Notes: a model not told the origin generated them from the sequence alone. A stretch of 64,000 nt of DNA from Hyphomonadaceae bacterium (GCA_016714495.1 JADKDU010000006.1:62001-126000); one strand, 5' to 3'; shown: positions 26,782-37,086, counted from the first letter of the stretch. Made by a program: numbers and translations.

Positions 26782-28107
26782 ATGCGCGTGACGATGATCG
26801 GTGCAGGCTATGTCGGCCTGGTGTCCGGAGCCTGCTTTGCTGACTTCGGCCATACCGTCACCTGCGTCGACAAGGATCCGGGCAAGATCGACCGACTGGA
26901 AAAAGGCGTGATGCCGATTTTTGAGCCAGGCTTGGCCGAGCTGGTCGCCTCGAACGTCAAGGAAGGGCGCTTGTTCTTCTCTCTGGATGCGCGCGAGGCC
27001 ATCAAGAACGCCGAGGCAATCTTCATCGCCGTCGGCACACCCTCGCGCCGCGGCGATGGGCATGCCGACCTTTCCTATGTCTATGCCGCCGCAAAGGAGA
27101 TCGCCGAGCACATCAACGGCTTCACGGTCGTCGTCACGAAGTCGACGGTTCCGGTCGGTACGGGCGATGAGGTTGAAGAGATTATCCGCAAGACCAATCC
27201 GAACGCAAAGTTCGCTGTTGTGTCCAATCCCGAATTCCTGCGCGAAGGCGCAGCGATCAGCGACTTCAAGCGGCCAGACCGCGTTGTCGTGGGCACTGAC
27301 AACGACGACGCCCGCGAGCGCATGCGCGAACTCTATCGGCCGCTCTTCCTCAACGAGACGCCGATGCTGTTTACTGAGCGGCGGACGTCCGAGCTGATCA
27401 AGTACGCCGCCAACGCCTTCCTCGCAGTGAAGATCACCTTCATCAACGAGATGGCGGATCTCTGCGAGAAAGTCGGCGCCAATGTTCAGGACGTTTCGAA
27501 AGGCATCGGCCTCGACAATCGTATCGGGAAGAAGTTCCTGCACGCAGGCCCGGGCTATGGCGGCTCGTGTTTTCCCAAGGACACGCTCGCGCTCACCAAG
27601 ACCGCAAACGACCATGGCAGCCCGGTGCGCATCGTCGACACCGTTGTGCAGGTCAACGACGCCCGCAAGAAAGCCATGGCCGATCGTGTGATCAAGGCGA
27701 TGGGCGGCAGCGTGAAGGGCAAGACGGTCGGCGTGCTCGGCCTCGCCTTCAAACCCAACACCGATGACATGCGCGATGCGCCTTCGCTGGACATCATTCC
27801 AGCGCTTCAGGCGGCTGGCGCTCGCATCAAGGCCTATGATCCCGAAAGCATGCACGAAGCCGGTAAAATGCTGACCGAGGTCGACTTCTGCGATGGCCCT
27901 TATCACGCGGTGGATGGCGCCGATGCGATGGTGCTGATCACGGAATGGGATCAGTTCCGCGCGCTCGACTTCGACAGGGTAAAGAAGCTGCTCAAATCGC
28001 CGGTGGTCGTCGATCTGCGCAACGTCTACCAACCCGCCGATATGGCGCGCCGGGGCTTCAACTATACCAGCGTTGGGCGCCCGCGGGGCGGACAAGCTTT
28101 ACAATAA
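26782..28107 (+). CDS. ugd: UDP-glucose 6-dehydrogenase
   Basis: The 441-residue enzyme has the N-terminal NAD-binding motif IGAGYVGL, the catalytic cysteine in GYGGSCFPKD (about residue 260), and a C-terminal UDP-binding domain (VGVLGLAFKPNTDDMRD). It oxidises UDP-glucose to UDP-glucuronate with two NAD+. The next gene would convert UDP-glucuronate to UDP-xylose, so the two form a short pathway. The ATG at 26,782 matches the family start. Confidence 0.96.
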   Translation: MRVTMIGAGYVGLVSGACFADFGHTVTCVDKDPGKIDRLEKGVMPIFEPGLAELVASNVKEGRLFFSLDAREAIKNAEAIFIAVGTPSRRGDGHADLSYVYAAAKEIAEHINGFTVVVTKSTVPVGTGDEVEEIIRKTNPNAKFAVVSNPEFLREGAAISDFKRPDRVVVGTDNDDARERMRELYRPLFLNETPMLFTERRTSELIKYAANAFLAVKITFINEMADLCEKVGANVQDVSKGIGLDNRIGKKFLHAGPGYGGSCFPKDTLALTKTANDHGSPVRIVDTVVQVNDARKKAMADRVIKAMGGSVKGKTVGVLGLAFKPNTDDMRDAPSLDIIPALQAAGARIKAYDPESMHEAGKMLTEVDFCDGPYHAVDGADAMVLITEWDQFRALDFDRVKKLLKSPVVVDLRNVYQPADMARRGFNYTSVGRPRGGQALQ

Positions 28108-28156
28108 CAGCGACCGGTCCCATCACTCGGCCTGATTGACCAGATCGGGTGGATTG

Positions 28157-29119
28157 ATGGCCAGAGCTAGCTCTCTCCTGGAGAACCGTGCGCTCGTTTC
28201 GGGCGGCTCGGGCTTTCTCGGATCGCATTTGTGCGACCGACTGATCGGACGCGGGCAGGAGGTGCTCTGCGTCGACAACCTATTCACAGGCCAGAAGCGC
28301 AACGTTGCGCATCTGCACGGCAATCCGCGCTTCGAGTTCCTGCGCCACGATGTGACCTTCCCGCTCTTCGTCGAGGTCGACCAGATCTGGAACCTCGCCT
28401 GCCCCGCAAGCCCGATCCACTACCAGCATGATCCCGTGCAGACGACGAAGACCTCCGTGCATGGCGCGATCAACATGCTCGGCCTCGCCAAGCGCGTCCG
28501 CGCCAAGATCTTCCAGGCCTCGACTTCGGAGGTCTATGGCGACCCCGCTGTTCACCCGCAGACGGAAGAATACTGGGGCAACGTCAATCCGATCGGACCA
28601 CGTTCCTGCTATGACGAAGGCAAGCGCTGCGCCGAGACGCTGTTCTTCGACTATTACCGCCAGCACCGCCTGCGGATCAAAGTGCTGCGGATTTTCAATA
28701 CCTATGGGCCGCGCATGCACCCCAGCGACGGGCGCGTGGTGTCGAACTTCATCGTGCAGGCCCTGAAAGGCCAGGACATCACCATCTATGGCGACGGCCT
28801 GCAGACACGCTCGTTCTGCTATGTCGACGACCTGATCGAGGGAATGATCCGGCTGATGGATTCGTCCGACGACGTCACGGGTCCGATCAATGTCGGGAAC
28901 CCCGGCGAGTTCACAATGATCGAGTTGGCCGAAACGGTGCTGAAGCTGGTGGGATCGAAGTCGAAGCTTGTTCGCCAGCCCCTGCCCGCCGACGACCCCA
29001 AACAGCGCAAGCCGGATATCACGCGCGCGCGGTCCGTGCTGGGTTGGGAGCCGAAAGTTCAGCTTGAGGATGGTCTCAAGGAAACAATCGCCTATTTCCG
29101 GAAGCTTCTTGCCGAGTAA
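28157..29119 (+). CDS. uxs: UDP-glucuronate decarboxylase (UDP-xylose synthase)
   Basis: The 320-residue extended SDR has GGSGFLGS near the N-terminus, Ser/Thr in QASTSEVYGD, and the catalytic pair in SCYDEGKR. The RIFNTYGPRM stretch and ACPASPIHYQ are characteristic of UDP-xylose synthases. It should decarboxylate UDP-glucuronate made by the preceding ugd product and retain NAD+. The ATG at 28,157 follows GGGTGGA. UDP-xylose would feed xylose-containing polysaccharide. Confidence 0.93.
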   Translation: MARASSLLENRALVSGGSGFLGSHLCDRLIGRGQEVLCVDNLFTGQKRNVAHLHGNPRFEFLRHDVTFPLFVEVDQIWNLACPASPIHYQHDPVQTTKTSVHGAINMLGLAKRVRAKIFQASTSEVYGDPAVHPQTEEYWGNVNPIGPRSCYDEGKRCAETLFFDYYRQHRLRIKVLRIFNTYGPRMHPSDGRVVSNFIVQALKGQDITIYGDGLQTRSFCYVDDLIEGMIRLMDSSDDVTGPINVGNPGEFTMIELAETVLKLVGSKSKLVRQPLPADDPKQRKPDITRARSVLGWEPKVQLEDGLKETIAYFRKLLAE

Positions 29120-29130
29120 CGGAGACAGGC

Positions 29131-30261
29131 GTGGCGCTTCCCCACAGCCAGACGATCAGGACATGGATGTTCGACGCCGCCTTGCCCTGGTGGGCGGCGA
29201 ATGGCCTTGATCGCGAGCATGGCGGCTATGTCGAGCAGGTGACGCCGGAAGGCCGCGATGCCGGGATCGCGTTCAAGCGCACGCGCGTTACGGCGCGGCA
29301 GATCTATGTGTTTTCGCACGCTCATATGCTGGGTTTTGCGCCGGGCCTGGAGCTGGCTCGCCACGGCATTGATTATCTTGCCGCGAAGACGTGGGGCGGA
29401 CCTGACAAAGGTTTTGCTCGCAAGCTGACGCGCGAAGGCGCACTCCTTGATCCAACACCCGATCTTTATGACCATGCATTTACGCTGTTCGCATTTGCCT
29501 GGCATCACAAGGCGACTGGCGATGCCGCTTCGCGCGACTGGATGCACCGCACGCTCGATTATATCGAAACGCACCTGCGTGTGATCGATGGCGAAGGTTT
29601 CTGGCATGAGTTGCCCCCGAAAGGCTGGCGTCAGCAGAACCCGCACATGCATCTGACCGAAGCTTGTCTTGCCGCGTTCGAGGCGACGGGAGAGGCGCGG
29701 TTTTCAACGCTGGCGAAGGAGATCGTCGGCGTCTTCACCAGGCGCTTCTTCGATCTGGAGTCGCGAACCCTGGCCGAATATTTCACGGAAGACCTTGCAC
29801 GCGCGCCGGGCGACGACGGGCGCATTATCGAGCCGGGCCACCAGCTTGAATGGGCATGGATTCTGAATTCGTGCCGCAAGCAGCTTGGGCTGCAAGTCGC
29901 GCCGCAGATACGCGCGCTCGCTGCGTTTGCTGAAACACATGGTGTCGACCCCGTCACCAAGATCACCTTCAACACGATCCATGATGACGGGACGCCGATC
30001 GATCGCGCGTCCCGCACCTGGCCGAATACGGAGCGGATCAAGGCTGCAATTGCGCTGCACGAGCTTGATGGCGTCGATCCGGCGCCGGTGATCAAGTCAT
30101 CGGCGGGACTCCTGCTCGACCGCTATCTCAGCCGGACGCTGCCGGGCACCTGGATCGATGTGGTGGATGCGAATGGGCGGCCAGTTCCGGGAAATGCGCC
30201 GGCGTCCACATTCTATCATGTTTTTCTGGCGTTCGCCGAAGTGCTGAGGATCGACGGCTAG
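29131..30261 (+). CDS. AGE-family epimerase/isomerase (N-acylglucosamine 2-epimerase-like)
   Basis: The 376-residue protein has an (alpha/alpha)6-barrel pattern. Conserved family residues include RQIYVFSHAHMLG, DLYDHAFTLFAFAW and PGHQLEWAWIL, with the active-site His in the last two. The family interconverts mannose/fructose/glucose or N-acetylmannosamine/N-acetylglucosamine, and the substrate is not fixed by sequence alone. It starts with GTG 11 bases after uxs, so it is likely co-transcribed with it. The end overlaps the converging FAD oxidoreductase by 4 bases. Confidence 0.88.
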   Translation: MALPHSQTIRTWMFDAALPWWAANGLDREHGGYVEQVTPEGRDAGIAFKRTRVTARQIYVFSHAHMLGFAPGLELARHGIDYLAAKTWGGPDKGFARKLTREGALLDPTPDLYDHAFTLFAFAWHHKATGDAASRDWMHRTLDYIETHLRVIDGEGFWHELPPKGWRQQNPHMHLTEACLAAFEATGEARFSTLAKEIVGVFTRRFFDLESRTLAEYFTEDLARAPGDDGRIIEPGHQLEWAWILNSCRKQLGLQVAPQIRALAAFAETHGVDPVTKITFNTIHDDGTPIDRASRTWPNTERIKAAIALHELDGVDPAPVIKSSAGLLLDRYLSRTLPGTWIDVVDANGRPVPGNAPASTFYHVFLAFAEVLRIDG

Positions 30262-31373
30262 TTGGCCAGTCGACGTCTGATTTCTTCTGCTATGGCGGGA
30301 GAACTGGTGAGACCCGGCGATTCGATGCCAAAGAGATTCACAAGGCCAGCGATGCCGTGCAGCTCGGGACCGTCAATACGGAAATCGGCCGCGGGTTCCC
30401 CCGGACCTGACAGCTTGGGACGGCAGCCGGAATAATCCGGCGTGATGGCGTCGTCCGGCAGGCCGGGCCAATAGCGGCGGACTGCGGCGTAGAACGAAGC
30501 CGAGCGCGCCGGATCGACGCGATAGTCGACCGATGCGGGATCGTTGGTCGAGAGCCATTCGACATCCGGTCCAAAACGCATTCGCCCGACGAGATCGAGC
30601 GTTACATGCACGCCGAGCCCGCCATCGACGGGCGCCGGATAAATTAGGCGACTGAAGGCGGGTTTGCCAGCGCATCCGAAATAGTTGCCCTTCGCGAGCA
30701 CCAGCTTCGGGATGAGGTCAGCGTCATGGCCTTCGATGTTGCGCGCAACGTCATGGGCGTAGAGCCCGGCGCTGTTCACGATACGCCGACAGGTGATCGC
30801 GCCGGGTTCGGCACCGCCTGTCGTCACGCGAAAGCCGCCGTCGAGGGGCGCGATACGTGTGACGGGTGTTTCGAACACGACCGAGCCGCCATGGTCCTCG
30901 ATCTCGCCCTGCAGGGCGAGCATGTAACCGTGGCTGTCGACAATGCCGGTTTCGGGCGACCACAGGGCAGCGGTGCATCGCAGGTTCGGCTCCCACGCCA
31001 TCGCCTCGGCGCCAGAAATCAGGCTGAGGTTCTCGACATCGTTCCTGAGACCCGTCGCGTGGATGCTTTCGATCTTGCTTGTCTCGCTTTCGGAAGTCGC
31101 GACGATCAGCTTGCCGCGCTTCAGGTAGGGCACGCGCCGCTCATCCAGATAGGCGTAGAGTTTGCGCCTGCCCTCGACACACAGGCGATGGCGGAGGCTG
31201 CCAGTGGGATAGTACATGCCGCCATGGATGACTTCGGAATTGCGCGAGGACGTTCCCGTGCCAATTCCGTCCGCCACCTCGAGCACGATCACGTCGTGTC
31301 CCGAGCGCGCGAATTCGGCGCCGACCGCCAGGCCGACCGCCCCAGCTCCCACAATGACAATGTCGACGTCCAT
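30258..31373 (-). CDS. lhgO: FAD-dependent oxidoreductase, L-2-hydroxyglutarate dehydrogenase-like
   Basis: The 371-residue flavoprotein opens with IVGAGAVGLAVG and shows SSRNSEVIHGGMYY, a signature of the LhgO/L2HGDH group. The C-terminal IESPGLTSSPAIAE is also typical. LhgO oxidises L-2-hydroxyglutarate to 2-oxoglutarate and passes electrons to the quinone pool. A related DAO-family role cannot be excluded. It is divergent from nadE. Confidence 0.85.
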   Translation of the reverse strand: MDVDIVIVGAGAVGLAVGAEFARSGHDVIVLEVADGIGTGTSSRNSEVIHGGMYYPTGSLRHRLCVEGRRKLYAYLDERRVPYLKRGKLIVATSESETSKIESIHATGLRNDVENLSLISGAEAMAWEPNLRCTAALWSPETGIVDSHGYMLALQGEIEDHGGSVVFETPVTRIAPLDGGFRVTTGGAEPGAITCRRIVNSAGLYAHDVARNIEGHDADLIPKLVLAKGNYFGCAGKPAFSRLIYPAPVDGGLGVHVTLDLVGRMRFGPDVEWLSTNDPASVDYRVDPARSASFYAAVRRYWPGLPDDAITPDYSGCRPKLSGPGEPAADFRIDGPELHGIAGLVNLFGIESPGLTSSPAIAEEIRRRLAN

Positions 31374-31529
31374 TAACCTTTGGCTCCCTGGCCAACCCGG
31401 GCCGCTGCTCGCCTAAAGCAAGATCAACGCCTTCACGACAAGTCTGGAAAGCCGGTTTCCCGATAATTACCTTATCCGGCGTAGGCCCTGCATTGAGAGC
31501 CGCACGCGGCAATGATAGGCGCTAAGGCG

Positions 31530-33590
31530 ATGGCCGAGTTCAATAACCTTTATGCCCACGGGTTCGTGCGGGTCGCAGCCGCCAGCCCGCGCGTGCATCT
31601 GGCCGACCCGGCTGCCAACGCCCGCGAGACGATCGAGTTGATGCGCAAGGCCGACAAGGCCGGAGCTGCGGTTGTGGTGTTCCCGGAGCTTGGCTTGTCC
31701 GGCTACACGATCGACGACCTTCACATGCAGGCGAGCTTGCTGTCGGCAGTGCTGGACGCGATCGCCAAGGTGAAGGATGCCAGCCGTTCGCTGGCGCCGA
31801 TTGTCGTGATTGGCGCGCCGATCCAGGTTGGGCCGTCCGTGCACGGCTGCGCCGTGGTGATCCATCGCGGGGCGATCCTTGGCGTCGTGCCCAAGACCTA
31901 CCTGCCCAACTACCGCGAGTTCTACGAGAAGCGTCAGTTCGCCATGTCGACCGATGCGGTCGTCGACAAAATCGCTCTCGCTGGCGAAACAGCGCCTTTC
32001 GGGACCGATCTTTCCTTTGAAGCTGATGATGTTCCGGGCTTTAGCCTCGCCATCGAAATTTGCGAGGACATGTGGGCCGCGATCCCGCCTTCGACCTATG
32101 CCGCTCTTTCCGGCGCCAACATCATCGCCAATCTCTCAGCTTCCAACATCACGATAGGCAAAGCGGCTGAGCGCGACATGCTGTGCCTGTCGCAATCGGC
32201 GCGTGCTTCGTGTGGCTATATCTATTCGGCGGCGGGCTACGGCGAATCCACGACGGACACGGCGTGGGACGGTCAGCTTGCGGTCTACGAACTTGGCAGC
32301 AAGATCGCTGAGTCTGATCGCTTCGCCGACCAGTCCGCCCTGCTGCTCGCGGACATCGACGTCGCCCGGATCGGTCAAGATCGCATAAGGAATGGCACTT
32401 TCCGCGATACGGCGCGCAACCACAAAGAGCGCCTTAAACGCCGCCGTATAGGCTTTTCTGCGGCGCCCGAGCGCAACGCCAGGCTTCCGCTGGCGCGTCA
32501 TGGCGACCGCTTCCCGTTCGTGCCGGACGACGAGGCTTTGCTCGATCAGGATTGTTTCGAGGCTTACAACATCCAGGTTCAGGGCCTGCGCCGCCGGCTG
32601 GAGTCTTCAGGCGTGAAGAAGGCGCTGATCGGCGTGTCGGGCGGGCTCGACTCAACGCAAGCGCTGCTCGTCACGGTGCGCGCCTTTGACCTGATGGGCC
32701 GCAACCGATCTGATATCATCGGCGTCACGATGCCGGGTTTCGCGACGAGCGAGGGCACAAAGTCCAAAGCGCACGCCCTGATGAAGGAACTGGGCGTCGA
32801 CGCTCGTGAGATCGACATCAAGCCGATGGCGAACCAGATGCTCGCCGATCTCGATCATCCCTACGCCAAGGGAAAGAAGGTCTACGACATCACTTTCGAG
32901 AATGTGCAGGCCGGCTTGCGCACCGACTATCTCTTCCGGCTCGCCAACAAGGAGGGCGGACTGGTCGTCGGCACGGGCGACTTGTCGGAGCTTGCGCTCG
33001 GCTGGTGCACCTATGGCGTTGGCGACCATATGAGCCATTACAACGTCAATGGCGCGGTGGCGAAAACGCTGATCCAGCACCTCATCCGCTGGAGCGCGGC
33101 GAGCGGCCTTTATTCGGAAGGCGCGGCGGATGTGATGCGCGCGATTCTCGATCAGGAGATCTCGCCCGAACTCGTACCTGCCGGCGCGGATGGCAAGATG
33201 CAATCGACCGAGGACACGATCGGACCCTACAACCTTCACGACTTCTTCCTGAACCAGACGATCCGCTGGGGCTCTTCCCCTTCCCGCATCGCCTTCCTGG
33301 CCCACGCCGCCTGGGGAGACGCCAAAGCCGGCGAATGGCCCACCCACACGGCGGACAGGGACCGGGTCGCCTATGACCTACCCACGATCGTGAAATGGCT
33401 TGAGGTGTTCGCCAAACGCTTCTTCCAGACCAGCCAGTTCAAACGTTCAGCCGTTCCCAATGGGCCGAAGGTGACCTCCGGAGGCTCCTTGTCGCCGCGC
33501 GGGGACTGGCGGATGCCCAGCGATTCCAGCGCCGCCCCGTGGCTCGATGACATCGCAAAACTAAAAGCGCAGCTGGGCCTGAAGGGCTGA
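31530..33590 (+). CDS. nadE: Glutamine-dependent NAD+ synthetase
   Basis: The 686-residue enzyme has two domains. The N-terminal nitrilase-type glutaminase carries the Glu in VFPELGLSG, the Lys in VVPKTYLPN and the Cys in IEICEDMW. The C-terminal NAD synthetase has the ATP-binding SGGLDST. It makes NAD+ from deamido-NAD+, ATP and glutamine. The ATG at 31,530 is preferred; another in-frame ATG lies 18 bases upstream. Confidence 0.95.
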   Translation: MAEFNNLYAHGFVRVAAASPRVHLADPAANARETIELMRKADKAGAAVVVFPELGLSGYTIDDLHMQASLLSAVLDAIAKVKDASRSLAPIVVIGAPIQVGPSVHGCAVVIHRGAILGVVPKTYLPNYREFYEKRQFAMSTDAVVDKIALAGETAPFGTDLSFEADDVPGFSLAIEICEDMWAAIPPSTYAALSGANIIANLSASNITIGKAAERDMLCLSQSARASCGYIYSAAGYGESTTDTAWDGQLAVYELGSKIAESDRFADQSALLLADIDVARIGQDRIRNGTFRDTARNHKERLKRRRIGFSAAPERNARLPLARHGDRFPFVPDDEALLDQDCFEAYNIQVQGLRRRLESSGVKKALIGVSGGLDSTQALLVTVRAFDLMGRNRSDIIGVTMPGFATSEGTKSKAHALMKELGVDAREIDIKPMANQMLADLDHPYAKGKKVYDITFENVQAGLRTDYLFRLANKEGGLVVGTGDLSELALGWCTYGVGDHMSHYNVNGAVAKTLIQHLIRWSAASGLYSEGAADVMRAILDQEISPELVPAGADGKMQSTEDTIGPYNLHDFFLNQTIRWGSSPSRIAFLAHAAWGDAKAGEWPTHTADRDRVAYDLPTIVKWLEVFAKRFFQTSQFKRSAVPNGPKVTSGGSLSPRGDWRMPSDSSAAPWLDDIAKLKAQLGLKG

Positions 33591-33734
33591 TAGCCCCTCG
33601 ACCTTACGTTTTAAGCGCTCTGACATGAAGGGCGCGGCGCGTGCATAGCTCAGCTGGAAGGCGTGCGGCGGCGTGAAAGAAAGCGAGCTTTTCTATCGCG
33701 AATTCTCGATCCGGCCTCGACCCACTTGCGACGA

Positions 33735-35675
33735 TCAGCTTGCCGCTTTCTCGATGCGCTCACCAATCATCAGCTCCCTGATCAGCACTTCGCCGCCTCC
33801 GATGCTGAGATGACTGTTATCGAGGTACAGGTGTTGCGAACCCAGCGTTGTCCTGCATCTTGTCGCATCGCACAGCATGTCATCGAAACCGATCGTCGAA
33901 AGACCTGCTCGAAGCTCGACCTTCGCTAGGATCTCATTTGCTTCTGCCGCCCGCTGTCTCGCCATCTCGCGGGGGATGTCGCAGCGGGCGAGCGGTCCGA
34001 TTAGCGGGAGGCCAAGCTGCTTTCGCTCGAGGCAAAGCCCAACATCGAAATCCGCCGTGGGGGGAGAACGAACTAACACTACACGCTTTCCGAGACGACG
34101 AATATCGGCAACCGTGCGCTCGAGCGCTTTGGCAACGTTCTCGACGTTGACAGTGATCAAACCGCGCTGCTCGTCATAGGTTCGCACGTCGTCGAGAAAA
34201 TAAGCATGGTGTGCGCCAGCAAGAACCACGATCTGGATTGACGGTTCATCTTCAATCAGCTGCAGCACCTGTCGGTTGAAGGCGACACACTTGCGGGCGT
34301 CCGTTTCAGACATATTGGCATCGAACCACGACAGGCCCATCGTAGGTGGACATGCCGGCAGGGTAGCTTGAATCACGCCTCCCTCGACCGCGCCCGCCAC
34401 GCCCGCCGCAATATGCATCGCGTGGGAGTCTCCCCAGACGAGGACGCGAGGATGCTGCGTGCTTCGACATTCGCGGTTCCATTGTTGGCTCTGAAGGTCG
34501 CCACTGCAGGCCATCGACAGTCCGAAATTCCCGCTCCTCAAACCCGTAGGAATGGCGTCGACCGATCGCAGGGCCGGTGACAGAGCCGCAAATGCGGCGA
34601 TTGCTGTCGACGCAGAAATGAGCGGAACAGTAAGGAGCTGTGGGCGACTGAAGCGGAAGCGATGAATGGGCCGTTCGATAAGCCAGTGGAGCAACAGACC
34701 CGTCGCGATTGCACAGCACAATAGAATGAGCCGAGCTTCGAGCGGCAACTCGCCGGGCCACGCCATCCGTGCGAACGCGAAGAAGGGCCAGTGCGCAAGA
34801 TACAGGGAGTAGGATGCATCTCCAATTTTTCCAGCGAAACGAAACACCCCCGAAGTCTGCGCCGGCGCCCTGTCCGCGATGAGGACCGCCATCGTGGCGA
34901 GGCAGACGATAAGAGATTCCACTCCCGGATGCGCCAGCCCAAGAGCGTCTCCCACCCCTAAAATAGGAATGGCGATTAGCAGAAACATGGCCGGCCAGAA
35001 TGCCCGGCGGGCAGCGCAAAGAGAGCGCTCGCCCGTGAACATGATCGCAATCAGCGATCCAATGCCCATCTCCCAGGCCCTTGTTGGCAGGATATAGAAC
35101 GCCGTCGCTGGCGATTTTTGGACGACGGCGAAGCACAACAGTAAGCTGGCGATTGTCGCAGCTAGCGCTCCCCACTTCCAAAATCTGGCAGGACACAGGA
35201 ACAAGACGATCGGGATGACTAGATAGTACTGCTCCTCTACGGCGAGAGACCAGTAGTGCAACAATGGCGCTACCTCAGCGCTTGCATCGAAGTAACCCGA
35301 CTGGGAAGCGAGAACGTGATTGGTCGTGAACGTTACCGCACCTAGTGCCGTCTGAAAGAACTCAGCCTGAAAGCTCGGCGCCATCAGGAAGGCGGACAGA
35401 ACGAGACAGATCAGGACGACGGCAAGACTTGCCGGCAGCAGCCGCTTTGCCCTTCGATAGTAGAAGGTACGAAATGAGAACGTCCGCTCGCGGATGCCAT
35501 CAGCGATAAGCCTGGTCATCAGAAAGCCTGAGATCACGAAGAAGATGTCGACGCCGAGATATCCTGCGCGCGCTATTGGCAGGTCAGCGTGATGCAGAAG
35601 AACCAGGATCACCGCCCATGCGCGCAAGAGCTGAATGTCGGCGCGCTTGGCGCTGAAAGAGGCGCCCGTCGACAT
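33735..35675 (-). CDS. Acyltransferase-3 with C-terminal SGNH domain (OafA-like)
   Basis: The 646-residue protein has an acyltransferase-3 membrane domain of about 10 helices (1-360). Its motifs include LLHHADLP, GVDIFFVISGF and EEQYY. A periplasmic SGNH-hydrolase-like domain follows, with the catalytic Ser in VWGDSHAMH and the Asp-x-x-His in DNSHLS near the end. Such proteins O-acylate LPS, O-antigen or other envelope glycans, taking acyl groups across the membrane. The ATG at 35,675 matches the family start. This gene marks the left end of the polysaccharide region. Confidence 0.9.
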   Translation of the reverse strand: MSTGASFSAKRADIQLLRAWAVILVLLHHADLPIARAGYLGVDIFFVISGFLMTRLIADGIRERTFSFRTFYYRRAKRLLPASLAVVLICLVLSAFLMAPSFQAEFFQTALGAVTFTTNHVLASQSGYFDASAEVAPLLHYWSLAVEEQYYLVIPIVLFLCPARFWKWGALAATIASLLLCFAVVQKSPATAFYILPTRAWEMGIGSLIAIMFTGERSLCAARRAFWPAMFLLIAIPILGVGDALGLAHPGVESLIVCLATMAVLIADRAPAQTSGVFRFAGKIGDASYSLYLAHWPFFAFARMAWPGELPLEARLILLCCAIATGLLLHWLIERPIHRFRFSRPQLLTVPLISASTAIAAFAALSPALRSVDAIPTGLRSGNFGLSMACSGDLQSQQWNRECRSTQHPRVLVWGDSHAMHIAAGVAGAVEGGVIQATLPACPPTMGLSWFDANMSETDARKCVAFNRQVLQLIEDEPSIQIVVLAGAHHAYFLDDVRTYDEQRGLITVNVENVAKALERTVADIRRLGKRVVLVRSPPTADFDVGLCLERKQLGLPLIGPLARCDIPREMARQRAAEANEILAKVELRAGLSTIGFDDMLCDATRCRTTLGSQHLYLDNSHLSIGGGEVLIRELMIGERIEKAAS

Positions 35676-35872
35676 CACTCGATTCCCGTCACGTCGCTCA
35701 ATTGCCGCCCCCAACCGTATGGAATCATGTCTTTGCGCGGGTATTCTGAGATCACTGTCAGGTCTCGCGCCATCTGATAGCTCGAGCTCTGCGGCCAGCT
35801 AGGAAATCGACCCGCCCGGCCGCTGAAGCCGCTCGACAATGCGCCCGCCGACCGCGTGTCCCAAGCGCAGAC

Positions 35873-36902
35873 CTAGCCGTATGTCCAGAAGAGCTTGTCA
35901 TCGAGAAGGCCGGATTGCCGGTGCTTCATCAGCATCTTGAGACGGGTGTACGGCGCGGAACGGAAATCCTCTTCCGTCATATTGATGCGCTTGAACAGCT
36001 CATGCATCTGCCGAGCTCCGGCTTCGGCATTCCACACGCATTTGAAATCGGGAAGAACGCGTTGGATCTTGTCGAAATTGACGCGATAGGACCTGTTGTC
36101 TGCCCCTTGTTCGCCGACAATAAGTTCGCAGCCTGGAAATTCTTTCGCTACGATCTTGGCGATATCGATGACTCGGTAATTCTGCTCACTCGACCCCACA
36201 TTGTAGATTTGTCCGCGCACCGCATCACCCGGCGCGATCAGCGAGAGGTGAACCGCCTGGCACATGTCCAGCGCGTGGACCAGCGGACGCCAAGGCGAGC
36301 CATCGGATAGGAGCTTGATCTGCTTCGTCGTCCAGGCAAGCCCGCTCAGATCATTTAGCACGATGTCGAACCGTTGACGCGGGCTAGCGCCATAGGCTGT
36401 GGCATTGCGCAGGCAGCACGGCTCGAAGTCGTCTCCCGCCATCTGGCCGAGATCATTTTCAACTTTGACCTTGCACTCTGCGTACGCCGTCTGCGGATTC
36501 ACCGGGCTGGTTTCATCCAAGACGGCGTTGGGCTCGCCTGCCCCATAAACCGAGCAAGACGACATGTAGACGAAGCGCTTCACCCCAGCCTTGCTGGCGA
36601 GTTGCGCCAACCGCAGCGAGCCACCGTGGTTGATCTCGTGCGTCAGCGCAGGATTCTGCTGCCCAAGCGGATCGTTCGACAGTTCGGCCAGGTGCGCGAC
36701 AGCGTCGAAGCCCTTGAGGTCATCCTCGGTGACGTTCCGGAGATCCTTGTTGATCACCGCAGGCCGGTTGCCCTCCATCGGGTAGAGCCAGCCTTGCCTG
36801 TAGAACCCAGTATCGAGGCCTACGGCTTCTATGCCCCGTTGAAGCAGGTACGGGCCGAGCAGCGCCCACATAGCCATCAGCGCCGGTAAAGAGGACACGC
36901 AT
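35873..36902 (-). pseudogene. NAD-dependent epimerase/dehydratase, N-terminus out of frame
   Basis: The main frame encodes most of an extended SDR: LKGFDAVAHLAELSNDP, YMSSCSVYG, the Tyr-Lys pair in YAECK, and a C-terminal RLKMLMKHRQSG. It lacks a Rossmann motif in frame. That motif, MRVLFTGADGYVG, lies just upstream in another frame starting at ATG 36,902. The frames join if two bases (one GC) are restored near 36,868 in a GCGC context, giving GYVGALLGPYLL. The gene is therefore broken or the sequence has a small deletion. An alternative ATG at 36,955 gives an N-terminus without family match. It probably modified a nucleotide-linked hexose. Confidence 0.75.
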
Positions 36903-37086
36903 ATCGGAATTACCCTATTCTTCTTCGAGTCGGCTCGCGGCGTTGCAAGAGACATGCCAATTGATCAGCCTGGAGCCTGTCAATTCGCTCGCGCCGCGAA
37001 CTAGGCTATGGCTGTTAATGACTGCCCGTCTGGCCCGGACCCTGCTAGCATTTCGAGCCTAACAATCAGATGAAGCGAAGAACGCC

